Positions 56,901-63,787 of a stretch of DNA of 64,000 nt are shown here, in pieces. Numbering within the stretch: the stretch's first letter is position 1; the number at the start of each line of letters is the position of its first letter. The stretch is taken from positions 1 through 64,000 of the forward strand of contig JAZRTK010000020.1 in assembly GCA_045651985.1 (NCBI GenBank), in the 5' to 3' direction. The position numbers were made by a program, and so were the translations under genes. The notes beneath the pieces were generated by a model, which saw nothing but the letters and a program-made list of their open reading frames with translations, did not search any database and was not told where the DNA came from. This DNA is from SIG710 sp045651985 (lineage in GTDB: Bacteria; Bacillota; Clostridia; Oscillospirales; CAG-272).

Positions 56901-59194
56901 CTACTCAGCACATGGGCGACGTGGTTGACGTGGCAGATCTGCCTACATTTGCAGGCTACACGTTCCACGGCTGGACGGTTGCTAACGTGACCGTATCGAA
57001 CGGACAGTTTACTATGCCCGACGAGGACGTTGTATTTGTCGGTTACTTTGACAGAAACGAGGCGGCCTATACTATCTCCCACTACTTCCAGAACGAAAAC
57101 GGCACTTGGGGCGATCCTCAGATCTCCTACAAGGTGGATTCTGTCGAGGGTGAGAGCGTAAGCGCTGATTACGTGACCGTTGACGGCTACGTAAATTACC
57201 CCGAGCACGCAGAAACGCTTACAGCCGGCGTGGTTCTGGCTGACGGTTCTCTTGTACTCAAGTTCTTCTATAAGAGAACTGCCTTCAAGGTTACGTACGT
57301 TTACGATCAGCCTATTCCTGCAGGGGCTTCCGCGCTTCCCGCAGAGTCTACGCAGCTTCACGGTGCTACCGTAACGGTTGCTCCCGCGGCAACAGCTCTC
57401 GGGTACGAGTTCAGCGGCTGGACGTCTGAGAGTGTGACCATCGAGGGCGGCAAGTTCACGATGCCTCAGTCCGACGTTATCATAGTCGGACACTTCACGG
57501 CGACGACCGATACCCCTTGGAGAGTTGAGCACTACAAGCAGACTTTGGCGGGTACTTACAACAGCACTCCCGACGACGTGGATAATTTTGCGGGAATAAC
57601 GGGCTATCGCGTATCCGCCGAGTACCGTCAATATGAGGGATTCACACCTGCCAAGAATAACGTTTTGGTAGGAACTATCACTCCCGCACCCGACATGCTT
57701 GTGATCAAGCTTTACTACGAGAGAAATACCTATAACGTGACCTACCGCTATATCGGCGTTCAGCCCGAGGGCGCACCCGATATCGCAAAGTACAACATGA
57801 CAAATGTGCCTTACGGTGCCACTGTCAACTTCGCGGCAAAGCCTGCCCTTGAAGGCTATGAATTTGAGGGCTGGACCTCTCATGAGGTAACTACGGCAGG
57901 CGCAAGCTTTACAATGCCCGCAATGGACGTTATCATTCTCGGTAAGTTCACGGAGAAGGCAAAGTACACCGTTATGTATCAGTACGAGGGTACAGTTCCC
58001 GCAAACGCTCCCGAGCTTCCTGCAGTTCAGTCTTATCTGCCTTCAAAGAGCGTAACGGTAGCGAACGTTCCAACTCTTGCAGGCTACACATTTGTTGGTT
58101 GGACCTCTGAGCAGGTCAACCCCGACGGCGGCAAGTTTGATATGCCTGCGCAGAACGTTCTCTTTACAGGCAAATTTGTTGAAAATGCACCTGTTGACAC
58201 AAGCGGATATGCCGTTGTAAGCAAGCTTGTGGTCGCTCCTGCGGGCTTTAAGATCACGGCACCCTTTACGTTCCGTCTCCACCGTATCGACAATAACGCG
58301 GTAAGCGGTATTTACGAGGAATTTTACGTTGTTCCCGGTACACCCGCAGTTCTCGCTCTTGACCCGGGTAGGTATATGATCACCGAGATCGGCGGTGACA
58401 TGAACGGATTTACACACTCCGTATTCTGCAGTGTCAAAAACGGCATAATCGAGGTTGAGACGGGTAAGCGCACAAGCGTGATCTTTACCAACACGTACGT
58501 TGCGGTACAGCTTGAAAAGGACGATCACTTCGGTTACATCATCGGTTACCCCGACGGAACCGTAAGACCCGAGTACAATATCACCCGTGCCGAGGTCGCG
58601 ACCATCTTCTTCCGTATGCTCAAAGAGGAGAGTCGTAATAAGCTTTGGTCCACGACCAACACGTTCTCCGACGTTTCAAAGGGCAACTGGTTCAATACCG
58701 CTATCTCCACTCTCCAGAACGCAGGCGTTCTTGACGGATATTCCGACGGAACCTTCCGCCCCAATGCATACATTACAAGAGCCGAGCTTGTTAAGATCGC
58801 GGCTACCTTCTACGGAACGGCGGCAGGAATGCAGTCGCACTTCTCCGACACCTCCTCTCACTGGGCAAACGATTTCATCGAGGCTGCACGCGAGCTTGGA
58901 ATCGTTGACGGTTACACAGACGGATCCTTCCGTCCTAACCGGTATGTGACAAGAGCCGAGGCTATGAAGATCATCAACCGTACTCTTGACAGAGTTCCTC
59001 ATAAGGATCACCTGCTTCCTAACATGATCAAGTGGGTTGACAACAGCAATAAGAACAAGTGGTACTACGCAGACGTTCAGGAAGCTACCAACTCTCATAT
59101 TTATATCCGTGACGAGGAGTTTGAGAGATGGGTGAGAATACTTCCCGTACGGGACTGGGCAGCACTTGAGTTGGGCTGGAGTAAAGAACACTGA
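53963..59194 (+). CDS. Giant S-layer-anchored surface protein with vWA domain
   Basis: Secreted protein of 1743 residues. Signal peptide 1-31; a von Willebrand A domain (about 83-440) with the MIDAS start DIVLVLDTSGSMDE; and between MIDAS strand and first helix a Tyr/Asn-rich insertion of about 90 residues (about 110-195). Residues about 575-1415 alternate six InlB/Flg_new-like repeats (types VHYEYRGTVPAGVPAPPAS to VGWTSEQ) and four MucBP-like units (YKVEHYFQG, YTVEHYLES, YTISHYFQN, WRVEHYKQT). A Spy0128/DUF7601-like domain (about 1420-1515) and three SLH domains (about 1517-1743; TRAE motifs ITRAEVA, ITRAELV, VTRAEAM) follow. SLH domains bind pyruvylated wall polymers, so the protein should be surface-anchored; an adhesin role is inferred. 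Confidence 0.9.
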   Translation: MKQTKKLLALLMAVAMILVSVPFTGAVQTASETRKMNDNQGDGIILYKDAVPHVENGTPDGTVDIIIEAMTTGAVTSSQRVIPTDIVLVLDTSGSMDEIDSHMVDTYNEVLGTSFTYWFNTYYGFNNTNNYYILVDGEYIQVSRSNADDNNYYYYRYRNGQSWVYVYPELNASIAANRSENYPVYQFYNRTTGYPAGTKTKMEHLQDAVKNFIDQTLASNAGIANDRDKHRISIVKFATDAYYSGSGSTQDAGSTAVGNNFNRDGYNYTQIVEELTTVNAAGAASLKSAVDSLEAAGATAIDYGLALAEHALFDDRTAADIAGRHEIVVLFTDGSPTHQSGYDASVAADAVKNAAALKSENVEIYTISVAANADASQLGSDQTNAFCHYVSSNYPNATASGNSINAGTGDPTAGYYWVPDDVLTLDAIFESVLDAVGTPTIELGESAAVIDSLTPYFTLPDGTNNITLQTVDKTATDWGTPVVDPSLTASVVGSQIKVSGFDFDANYVSSTPRDNGFYGKMLRIIINVTPDLAVLDERVDAIAASNGYVETNLGNAAVLDSTQTPVAVVESPGITLNKVTYKLDGQVYDIQFRLPGTVDSVLPKHANDDVATYTDWTTSDVTVSEGKYTMPDGDVVFNATSTKLDYTVHYEYRGTVPAGVPAPPASATYKTGDKVTVAAAPALTGYVFSGWQAAEVVVENGEFAMPSRNVTLIGSFAPSNTVAYKVEHYFQGTDGEFPAEPSDFHYHYDGTTGEKATAIIMTYPQFTYADAVTTPAGHTYTSVPEGTVVSDGSLVLKLYYVRNVHTVTYRYDGTVPANAPEVPAVKSYRNGETVTLAAVPALEGYTFVGWSSDGADVIITDGKIMMPDRDVILHGFFLENGDTKYTVEHYLESDTNGVYETAPAKTTEHTGKTNAPVVGEPLSFEGYTYNTEYSAATASGNILPGGDLILKLYYDKTPYKVSYKYTGDIPAGAPALPAETTQHMGDVVDVADLPTFAGYTFHGWTVANVTVSNGQFTMPDEDVVFVGYFDRNEAAYTISHYFQNENGTWGDPQISYKVDSVEGESVSADYVTVDGYVNYPEHAETLTAGVVLADGSLVLKFFYKRTAFKVTYVYDQPIPAGASALPAESTQLHGATVTVAPAATALGYEFSGWTSESVTIEGGKFTMPQSDVIIVGHFTATTDTPWRVEHYKQTLAGTYNSTPDDVDNFAGITGYRVSAEYRQYEGFTPAKNNVLVGTITPAPDMLVIKLYYERNTYNVTYRYIGVQPEGAPDIAKYNMTNVPYGATVNFAAKPALEGYEFEGWTSHEVTTAGASFTMPAMDVIILGKFTEKAKYTVMYQYEGTVPANAPELPAVQSYLPSKSVTVANVPTLAGYTFVGWTSEQVNPDGGKFDMPAQNVLFTGKFVENAPVDTSGYAVVSKLVVAPAGFKITAPFTFRLHRIDNNAVSGIYEEFYVVPGTPAVLALDPGRYMITEIGGDMNGFTHSVFCSVKNGIIEVETGKRTSVIFTNTYVAVQLEKDDHFGYIIGYPDGTVRPEYNITRAEVATIFFRMLKEESRNKLWSTTNTFSDVSKGNWFNTAISTLQNAGVLDGYSDGTFRPNAYITRAELVKIAATFYGTAAGMQSHFSDTSSHWANDFIEAARELGIVDGYTDGSFRPNRYVTRAEAMKIINRTLDRVPHKDHLLPNMIKWVDNSNKNKWYYADVQEATNSHIYIRDEEFERWVRILPVRDWAALELGWSKEH

Positions 59195-59206
59195 TAAAAC
59201 TCCGAA

Positions 59207-59240
59207 GGGACCGCTTCTTTTGAAGCGGTCCCGCATTTTG
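59207..59240 (+). terminator. Terminator of the SLH protein gene
   Basis: GGGACCGCTTC, loop TTTT, GAAGCGGTCCC followed by GCATTTT. Confidence 0.85.
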
Positions 59241-59271
59241 AAAACAAGACAGGGTTTTGGGCGTGTTTTGG

Positions 59272-59300
59272 TTGACTGTGTGAAATTTTTGTGGTATTAT
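59272..59300 (+). promoter_or_regulatory. Promoter of yitT
   Basis: TTGACT (59272-59277), 17 bases, TATTAT (59295-59300), with extended -10 TGG. Confidence 0.75.
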
Positions 59301-59345
59301 ACAGGGGAATGGGATTTTGATACTGCAAAAGAGAGGTGAATTTCC

Positions 59346-60203
59346 GTGTCAAAGACAATTTTTTGGAAGAATTTCAGGGATTTTTCGATTATAACCTTCG
59401 GAGTTATGCTTGCGGCGGCGTCCATATTCTTCTTTATGATGCCAAGTAACGTGGTGGTAGGAAGCGCGTCGGCGCTTGCTATGGTCATCAGCAACTTTGT
59501 TCCGTTGCAGGTGTCGGCGATCAACCTGATAATAAACGTGGTCCTGCTTATCATCGGATTTATCCTTATTGGACCGGAATTTGGTGTCAAGACCGTATAT
59601 GCGGCAATTATGCTGCCTGTTTTTATCGGTGTTTTTGAGTTTGTTTTCCCGAATTTTCAGTCTCTGACTCAGGACCCCTTGCTTGATACTTTGTGCTACG
59701 TTTTAGTGGTCAGCATCGCTATGGCGATACTGTTCTCCCGCAACGCGTCGTCGGGCGGACTTGACATTGTTGCGAAGATAATCAACAAATTTATGCATAT
59801 GGAGCTTGGCCGAGCCTATTCGTTTTCGGGAATTGCCGTGGCGTTGACAGCGGCGTTGTGCTATGATACAAAGACAGTCATTTTATCGGTGCTGGGTACG
59901 TATTTCGGCGGAATCGTGGTCGACCACTTCATTTTCGGGTTAAATATCAAACGCCGTGTTTGCATAATTTCGCCGAAGCTTGATGAGATAGTAGGTTACA
60001 TTCTCCACGAGCTTCACAGCGGTGCGACATTAAACGACATAACGGGAGCTTACGACAACATTACCCGCCGCGAGGTCATTACGATAGTGGATAAGAACGA
60101 GTACCGTAAGCTTATGGATTTTGTGAGAAGGACCGACCCCAAGGCGTTTGTAACGGTTTATTCGGTCAGCGAGATGCGATATCAGCCGAAGGTGAAGAAG
60201 TAA
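59346..60203 (+). CDS. YitT family membrane protein (DUF2179)
   Basis: Membrane protein of 285 residues with about five to six helices in the first 205 residues (MPSNVVVGSASALAMVISNF and FSRNASSGGLDIVAKIINKF contain the conserved loops) and a cytoplasmic DUF2179 domain in the last 80 (NITRREVITIVDKNEYRKLM). The length matches the YitT family. The start is GTG (59346) with GAGAGGTG upstream. Biochemical function in most members is unknown. It is followed closely by a zinc-ribbon protein. Confidence 0.92.
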   Translation: MSKTIFWKNFRDFSIITFGVMLAAASIFFFMMPSNVVVGSASALAMVISNFVPLQVSAINLIINVVLLIIGFILIGPEFGVKTVYAAIMLPVFIGVFEFVFPNFQSLTQDPLLDTLCYVLVVSIAMAILFSRNASSGGLDIVAKIINKFMHMELGRAYSFSGIAVALTAALCYDTKTVILSVLGTYFGGIVVDHFIFGLNIKRRVCIISPKLDEIVGYILHELHSGATLNDITGAYDNITRREVITIVDKNEYRKLMDFVRRTDPKAFVTVYSVSEMRYQPKVKK

Positions 60204-60217
60204 GAAAGGAAATCAAT

Positions 60218-60595
60218 ATGAAAAGTATAAAACCCGGACGCGGTCCTTCAATGATGGGCGGTGTTATTGGAATATTTATGATAGGTTTCGGTGTCGTATG
60301 GACCGTTCTGGCATCACAGGCCAGCGGGATTTTTGCTCTGTTCGGGGTGTTCTGGACGGGTATGGCAATAGCTATGACGGTGTATAATTTCAAGAATGCC
60401 ACGGGCAAGAACCGCTATTCCGCATACGACATTACCGATGGGCACGAGGAGCCCGATCCGCTCAATGAGATTTTTGGTACTCAGAGTGCAGAGGCGAAAA
60501 AGGGCGAGACGGAGAACAAGTTCTGCCCGTATTGCGGAACGCCTTTGGCTCGGGATTTTGAATTTTGCAATAATTGCGGCAAGAAGCTGCCGTAA
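60218..60595 (+). CDS. Two-TM protein with C-terminal zinc ribbon
   Basis: Membrane protein of 125 residues: two hydrophobic helices (about 12-30 and 34-53), a polar linker, and a C-terminal zinc ribbon CPYCGTPLARDFEFCNNCGK (about 104-123), the classical zinc-ribbon_2 double CxxC. AAAGGA precedes the ATG, 14 bases after yitT, so the two probably form an operon. Function unknown. Confidence 0.8.
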   Translation: MKSIKPGRGPSMMGGVIGIFMIGFGVVWTVLASQASGIFALFGVFWTGMAIAMTVYNFKNATGKNRYSAYDITDGHEEPDPLNEIFGTQSAEAKKGETENKFCPYCGTPLARDFEFCNNCGKKLP

Positions 60596-60629
60596 AGCTT
60601 TAGCAAAAACAGCCTGATTCGGAACCAAA

Positions 60630-60723
60630 ATTTGCGCAAATGTGTAGTAGGGTCGTTTGCAGGTACGGCGCAAATACGTTCAAGCGCGAAGCGCTTGAGT
60701 GGCTTTGAATCGGTGGAGTTTTC
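60630..60723. repeat. Two-hairpin intergenic element, copy 2
   Basis: Outer stem ATTTGCGC (60630-60637) with GCGCAAAT (60668-60675); second hairpin TCAAGCGC (60680-60687), loop GAA, GCGCTTGA (60691-60698); tail GGCTTTGAATCGGTGGAG. The pairing scheme and tail match the copies at 32145 and 62913, but the stem bases differ. With the terminator and tRNA-Val it fills the gene-free stretch 60596-61009. Confidence 0.6.
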
Positions 60724-60725
60724 AG

Positions 60726-60761
60726 CAAAAAAAGAGGAATGGTAAACCATTCCTCTTTTTT
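60726..60761. terminator. Terminator downstream of tRNA-Val
   Basis: AAAAAAAGAGGAATGG, loop TAAA, CCATTCCTCTTTTTTT directly beside the tRNA 3' end. Confidence 0.9.
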
Positions 60762-60838
60762 TGGTGGAAACAGCTGGATTCGAACCAGCGACCCCTTGCA
60801 TGTCAAGCAAGTACTCTAACCATCTGAGCTATGCTTCC
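60762..60838 (-). tRNA. tRNA-Val(GAC)
   Basis: On the minus strand the acceptor GGAAGCA pairs with TGTTTCC, the D arm is GCTC-AGATGGTTA-GAGT, and the anticodon arm is CTTGC-TTGACAT-GCAAG (anticodon GAC). The T arm is GCTGG-TTCGAAT-CCAGC. CCA is encoded. Length is 77 bases. Confidence 0.95.
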
Positions 60839-60854
60839 GTGTCCTGCCTTGGGT

Positions 60855-60883
60855 ATTGTACCACAACTCAAACCAAAAGTCAA
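60855..60883 (-). promoter_or_regulatory. Promoter of tRNA-Val
   Basis: TTGACT (60883-60878), 17 bases, TACAAT (60860-60855) on the minus strand, with extended -10 TGG. Confidence 0.8.
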
Positions 60884-60943
60884 GTATTTTTGTAAACAAG
60901 GTATAAAATTCTGTTTCGGAGGCTGAGAAAAAATAAAAAACTC

Positions 60944-60972
60944 TTGTGATTTTACAAAAAAAGGTGTAGAAT
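60944..60972 (+). promoter_or_regulatory. Promoter of sulP-GNAT
   Basis: TTGTGA (60944-60949), 17 bases, TAGAAT (60967-60972). Confidence 0.6.
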
Positions 60973-61009
60973 AAGTTCTGCAATAAAATTTTTAGCAAAA
61001 GGACGCATC

Positions 61010-62275
61010 ATGAAAACATTCAGACCGAAAATTTTTGACCTATTTATGAATTACTCCAGAAAACAGCTTATTTCCGACCTCGTGGCGGGACTTATCGTGG
61101 CAATTATCGCACTTCCCCTGTCTATCGCACTTGCCATCGCGTCGGGCGTTTCGCCCGAGAGGGGACTTTACACTGCTATCGTTGCGGGATTCGTTATCGC
61201 GCTTCTCGGAGGCAGCCGAGTCAATATTTCCGGACCTACGGCGGCATTTGCGGCGATAGTTGCGGGAATCGTCGCCGACCACGGTGTGGACGGTCTTGCC
61301 ATAGCCACTCTTATGGCGGGAGTTATCCTTATTTTAATGGGACTTTTGCGATTGGGCTCACTTATAAAATACATACCCGAATCTATAACCGTGGGCTTTA
61401 CCTCGGGTATCGCGGTGACTATCGTTATAGGTCAGATAAAGGATTTTCTGGGTCTTACCTTTGCCCCGGGCACAAACGCGGTGGAGGCTGTGGAAAAGCT
61501 TGAGGCTATCGCAAAGTCGATCACTACATTCAATCCTTGGGCACTGCTGACGGGGCTGATGGCGCTTGCCATACTTATCGTCTGGCCCAAGGTCAGCAAA
61601 AAAATACCCGGCTCTCTTGTTGCGGTTCTTTTTTTGACGGTTGCGGTGGCGCTGACGGATCTTGCCGTAAACACTATCGGAGACCTTTATAATATCAGTG
61701 CGTCCCTGCCTCCCTTTACCCTGCCAAACTTTGAGGGCTCAAAGATAGTCGCGCTTATCCCCTCTGCTTTTACTATCGCTATTTTAGCGGCTATCGAGTC
61801 GCTTCTTTCCTGCGTCGTTTCGGACAAGATGATAGATGACACCCACAACTCCAACACCGAACTTATGGCGCAAGGTGCGGGTAACATCTGCTCGGCACTC
61901 TTTGGCGGAATTCCCGCAACGGGAGCTATTGCGAGAACGGCGGCAAACGTAAAGAACGGCGGACGCTCTCCCGTGTCGGGAATGGTCCACGCAGTGGTGC
62001 TTCTTCTGGTGCTTGTGGTGCTCATGCCTTACGCGGCGTTTATTCCCATGCCCGTTATTGCCTCGGTCCTGTTTATGGTCGCATACAACATGAGCGAGTG
62101 GAGACATTTTGTGAAGATCTGCAGGACGGCTCCTATATTTGACAGGCTGGTGCTTGTGCTTACCTTTGTTTTCACCGTTGTCTTTGATCTGGTCGTGGCT
62201 ATCGCAGTCGGTCTTGCGGTGCATTATTTTATCGTTATTATAAGAATCCTGACTAAAAAGGAGGATTTAATATGA
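61010..62275 (+). CDS. SulP family anion transporter without STAS domain
   Basis: Inorganic anion permease (sulfate, bicarbonate or similar; the substrate is not readable) of 421 residues. The membrane domain is complete: FMNYSRKQLISDLVAGLIVA, SGVSPERGLYTAIVAGFVIA, GGSRVNISGPTAAFAAIVAG near 66-85 and the later GGIPATGAIARTAANVKNGG near 298-317. Most SulP proteins continue into a cytoplasmic STAS domain; this one stops right after the last helix (VGLAVHYFIVIIRILTKKED). The next gene starts within the stop codon (ATGA overlap), so the missing domain is not supplied downstream. Confidence 0.93.
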   Translation: MKTFRPKIFDLFMNYSRKQLISDLVAGLIVAIIALPLSIALAIASGVSPERGLYTAIVAGFVIALLGGSRVNISGPTAAFAAIVAGIVADHGVDGLAIATLMAGVILILMGLLRLGSLIKYIPESITVGFTSGIAVTIVIGQIKDFLGLTFAPGTNAVEAVEKLEAIAKSITTFNPWALLTGLMALAILIVWPKVSKKIPGSLVAVLFLTVAVALTDLAVNTIGDLYNISASLPPFTLPNFEGSKIVALIPSAFTIAILAAIESLLSCVVSDKMIDDTHNSNTELMAQGAGNICSALFGGIPATGAIARTAANVKNGGRSPVSGMVHAVVLLLVLVVLMPYAAFIPMPVIASVLFMVAYNMSEWRHFVKICRTAPIFDRLVLVLTFVFTVVFDLVVAIAVGLAVHYFIVIIRILTKKEDLI

Positions 62276-62805
62276 CATTTGAAACCGAGCGGCTTATCTT
62301 GCGCCCGTGGCGCGAGGAGGACGCAGACGACTTATACATATACGCAAGCGACCCCGATGTGGGGCCGTGGGCAGGATGGCCCGCGCATACGAGTGTCGAG
62401 AACAGCCGTGAAATAATTCGTGACGTGCTTTCCAAGCCCGAAACCTACGCGGTCTGTTTAAAGGAGGACGGTCGCGCCATTGGCAGTATCGGATTCCACC
62501 GTGCCGACCTTGCCGAGCTTGACGACGAATACGAGCTTGGTTATTGGATAGGCAAGCCCTTTTGGGGTCGGGGCCTGATCACCGAAGCCTCGCGCGAGCT
62601 TCTCAGACACGCCTTTGAGGACCTTGGTATGAATCGGGTTTGGTGCGGATATTACGACGGCAACATCAAATCCCGACGGGTCCAAGACAAGCTGGGATTT
62701 GTTTATCACCACACCACCGAAGGGCTGGAGGTTAGGCTGATGAACGAGACCCGCACGGGTCACGTGATGCTTATGACGCGGGAAACATGGGAGAAGATTA
62801 ATTAA
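62272..62805 (+). CDS. GNAT acetyltransferase, RimJ/RimL-like
   Basis: N-acetyltransferase of 177 residues. The start TFETERLILRPWREEDADDL is the typical acetyltransf_3 opening; ELGYWIGKPFWGRGLITEAS near 84-103 contains the acetyl-CoA pyrophosphate loop, and NRVWCGYYDGNIKSRRVQDK leads to LGFVYHH. Substrates of this family include ribosomal protein N-termini, but many members are unassigned. Translationally coupled to sulP by a four-base overlap, with GGAGG upstream. Confidence 0.9.
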   Translation: MTFETERLILRPWREEDADDLYIYASDPDVGPWAGWPAHTSVENSREIIRDVLSKPETYAVCLKEDGRAIGSIGFHRADLAELDDEYELGYWIGKPFWGRGLITEASRELLRHAFEDLGMNRVWCGYYDGNIKSRRVQDKLGFVYHHTTEGLEVRLMNETRTGHVMLMTRETWEKIN

Positions 62806-62839
62806 AAAATGAATTTGACATGCGGGCGGTAGAGGATAG

Positions 62840-62886
62840 GAAAAAAATATCGAGTGTTCCTAACATCAGTTATGAACACTCGATAT
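62840..62886 (-). terminator. Terminator attached to a tRNA remnant
   Basis: A 13-bp perfect stem ATATCGAGTGTTC / GAACACTCGATAT with T7 on the minus strand, directly following the CCA end of the tRNA remnant; the intact tRNA genes in this window have the same layout. Confidence 0.85.
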
Positions 62887-62913
62887 GGTCTGAGTGACAA
62901 GACTTGAACTTAG
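62886..62913 (-). pseudogene. 3'-end remnant of a tRNA gene
   Basis: On the minus strand a T arm (CTAAG-TTCAAGT-CTTGT), the 3' acceptor strand CACTCAG, discriminator A and CCA are intact, but no anticodon or D arm precedes them; the sequence turns directly into the two-hairpin element. The acceptor does not match tRNA-Pro or tRNA-Val here. It is a truncated tRNA or an attachment-type tRNA end. Confidence 0.7.
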
Positions 62914-63003
62914 TTTTGCGCCGAGGTTTACAGGAAAACAATGCCTGAGTTTGGCGCAAAACAGCAAATGCGTGACGCATTTGCGAAGTTCTACGTAGTG
63001 TAC
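62913..63003. repeat. Two-hairpin intergenic element, copy 3
   Basis: Outer stem GTTTTGCGCC (62913-62922) with GGCGCAAAAC (62953-62962), with inner CAGG/CCTG; second hairpin GCAAATGCG (62964-62972), loop TGA, CGCATTTGC (62976-62984); tail GAAGTTCTACGTAGTG. This copy abuts the tRNA remnant and the AT-rich fragment. Confidence 0.6.
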
Positions 63004-63053
63004 ATACAAACGAAATAAGGGCAACCCGAAGGATCGGATTAAAAGATTATGAA

Positions 63054-63680
63054 ATGAAGATTAATGCTGAATCGGGAGAAATTTCTGATGTTTTAAGAGC
63101 GAAAAATTTAAGAGACTTGTTGGATAAATTCAAAATAGAGTACGGAGAAATATCAAAACAACTAGATGATATAATAAAAAAACTTGACGATTTAAGAAAG
63201 GAAAAACGCAAATACGATCAAAAGAAAAAGTTAGTCAACAAAAGGTATAGTGAGTTAGTGCAGGCTGATAGATTCTCTTTTGGTTTGCAAGAAATTGATG
63301 TGGATAGATTTGCCAGCATAGATATATCATTTGAAGCTGGAGGAAGCAATAAACCAATAGCTACTGTAATATGGTATTTTAATTTGTTGAGATTGAAAAA
63401 TGAATTCAATCCTAACAGCATAAAATTCCCGCTTGTTTTGGATAGCCCCAACAATGTGGAGCTTGATGACGGAAAAAGGCAAGAACTGTTCGAATACTTG
63501 TTTGAAAATGTAGATGCAAACACTCAGTTAATCGTATCAACATTAGGTTTTTCCAAAGATGATTATCCAGATGCTGAAATAAGTAATATAGTAGAGTTAA
63601 AGAATCCCAAATATTCGTTATTAAATAGTGAGGATTACGAGCAAAATTTGGATGTTTTAGTTTTGTGTGACGAACTATAA
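63054..63680 (+). pseudogene. C-terminal fragment of an SMC/RecN-like ATPase
   Basis: An open stretch of 208 codons from ATG 63054 without a convincing ribosome-binding site; the frame is open further upstream into the repeat element. It begins inside a coiled coil (GEISKQLDDIIKKLDDLRKE) and ends with a Walker B-like PLVLDSPNNVELDDGKRQEL and an H-loop-like region (NTQLIVSTLGFSKDD), the usual end of SMC-type ABC ATPases, including DUF2326-type and defence-associated ones. The N-terminal P-loop half is missing. Base composition is clearly more AT-rich than the surroundings, so I read it as a decayed, transferred gene. Confidence 0.6.
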
Positions 63681-63787
63681 TCTTTAAGCAACAATTGTTA
63701 CTTAATTGATAACTAATTCACGGTGTGCTGGACTTTCTCTCAAACTTGTGGTATTGTTGATGTTACCAAAGAACAGGAGGTAACAAA

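Noticed and set aside
55688..57883. A 731-codon open stretch on the minus strand inside the SLH protein gene
   Set aside because: It is exactly antisense to the repeat region, has no ribosome-binding site, and its translation is low-quality (Val/Cys/Arg-rich). The plus-strand repeats and SLH domains are unambiguous.
63054..63680. An intact defence gene at the right edge
   Set aside because: Only the C-terminal ATPase part is present; there is no P-loop, no good start and no partner gene inside the window, so a working system cannot be claimed.
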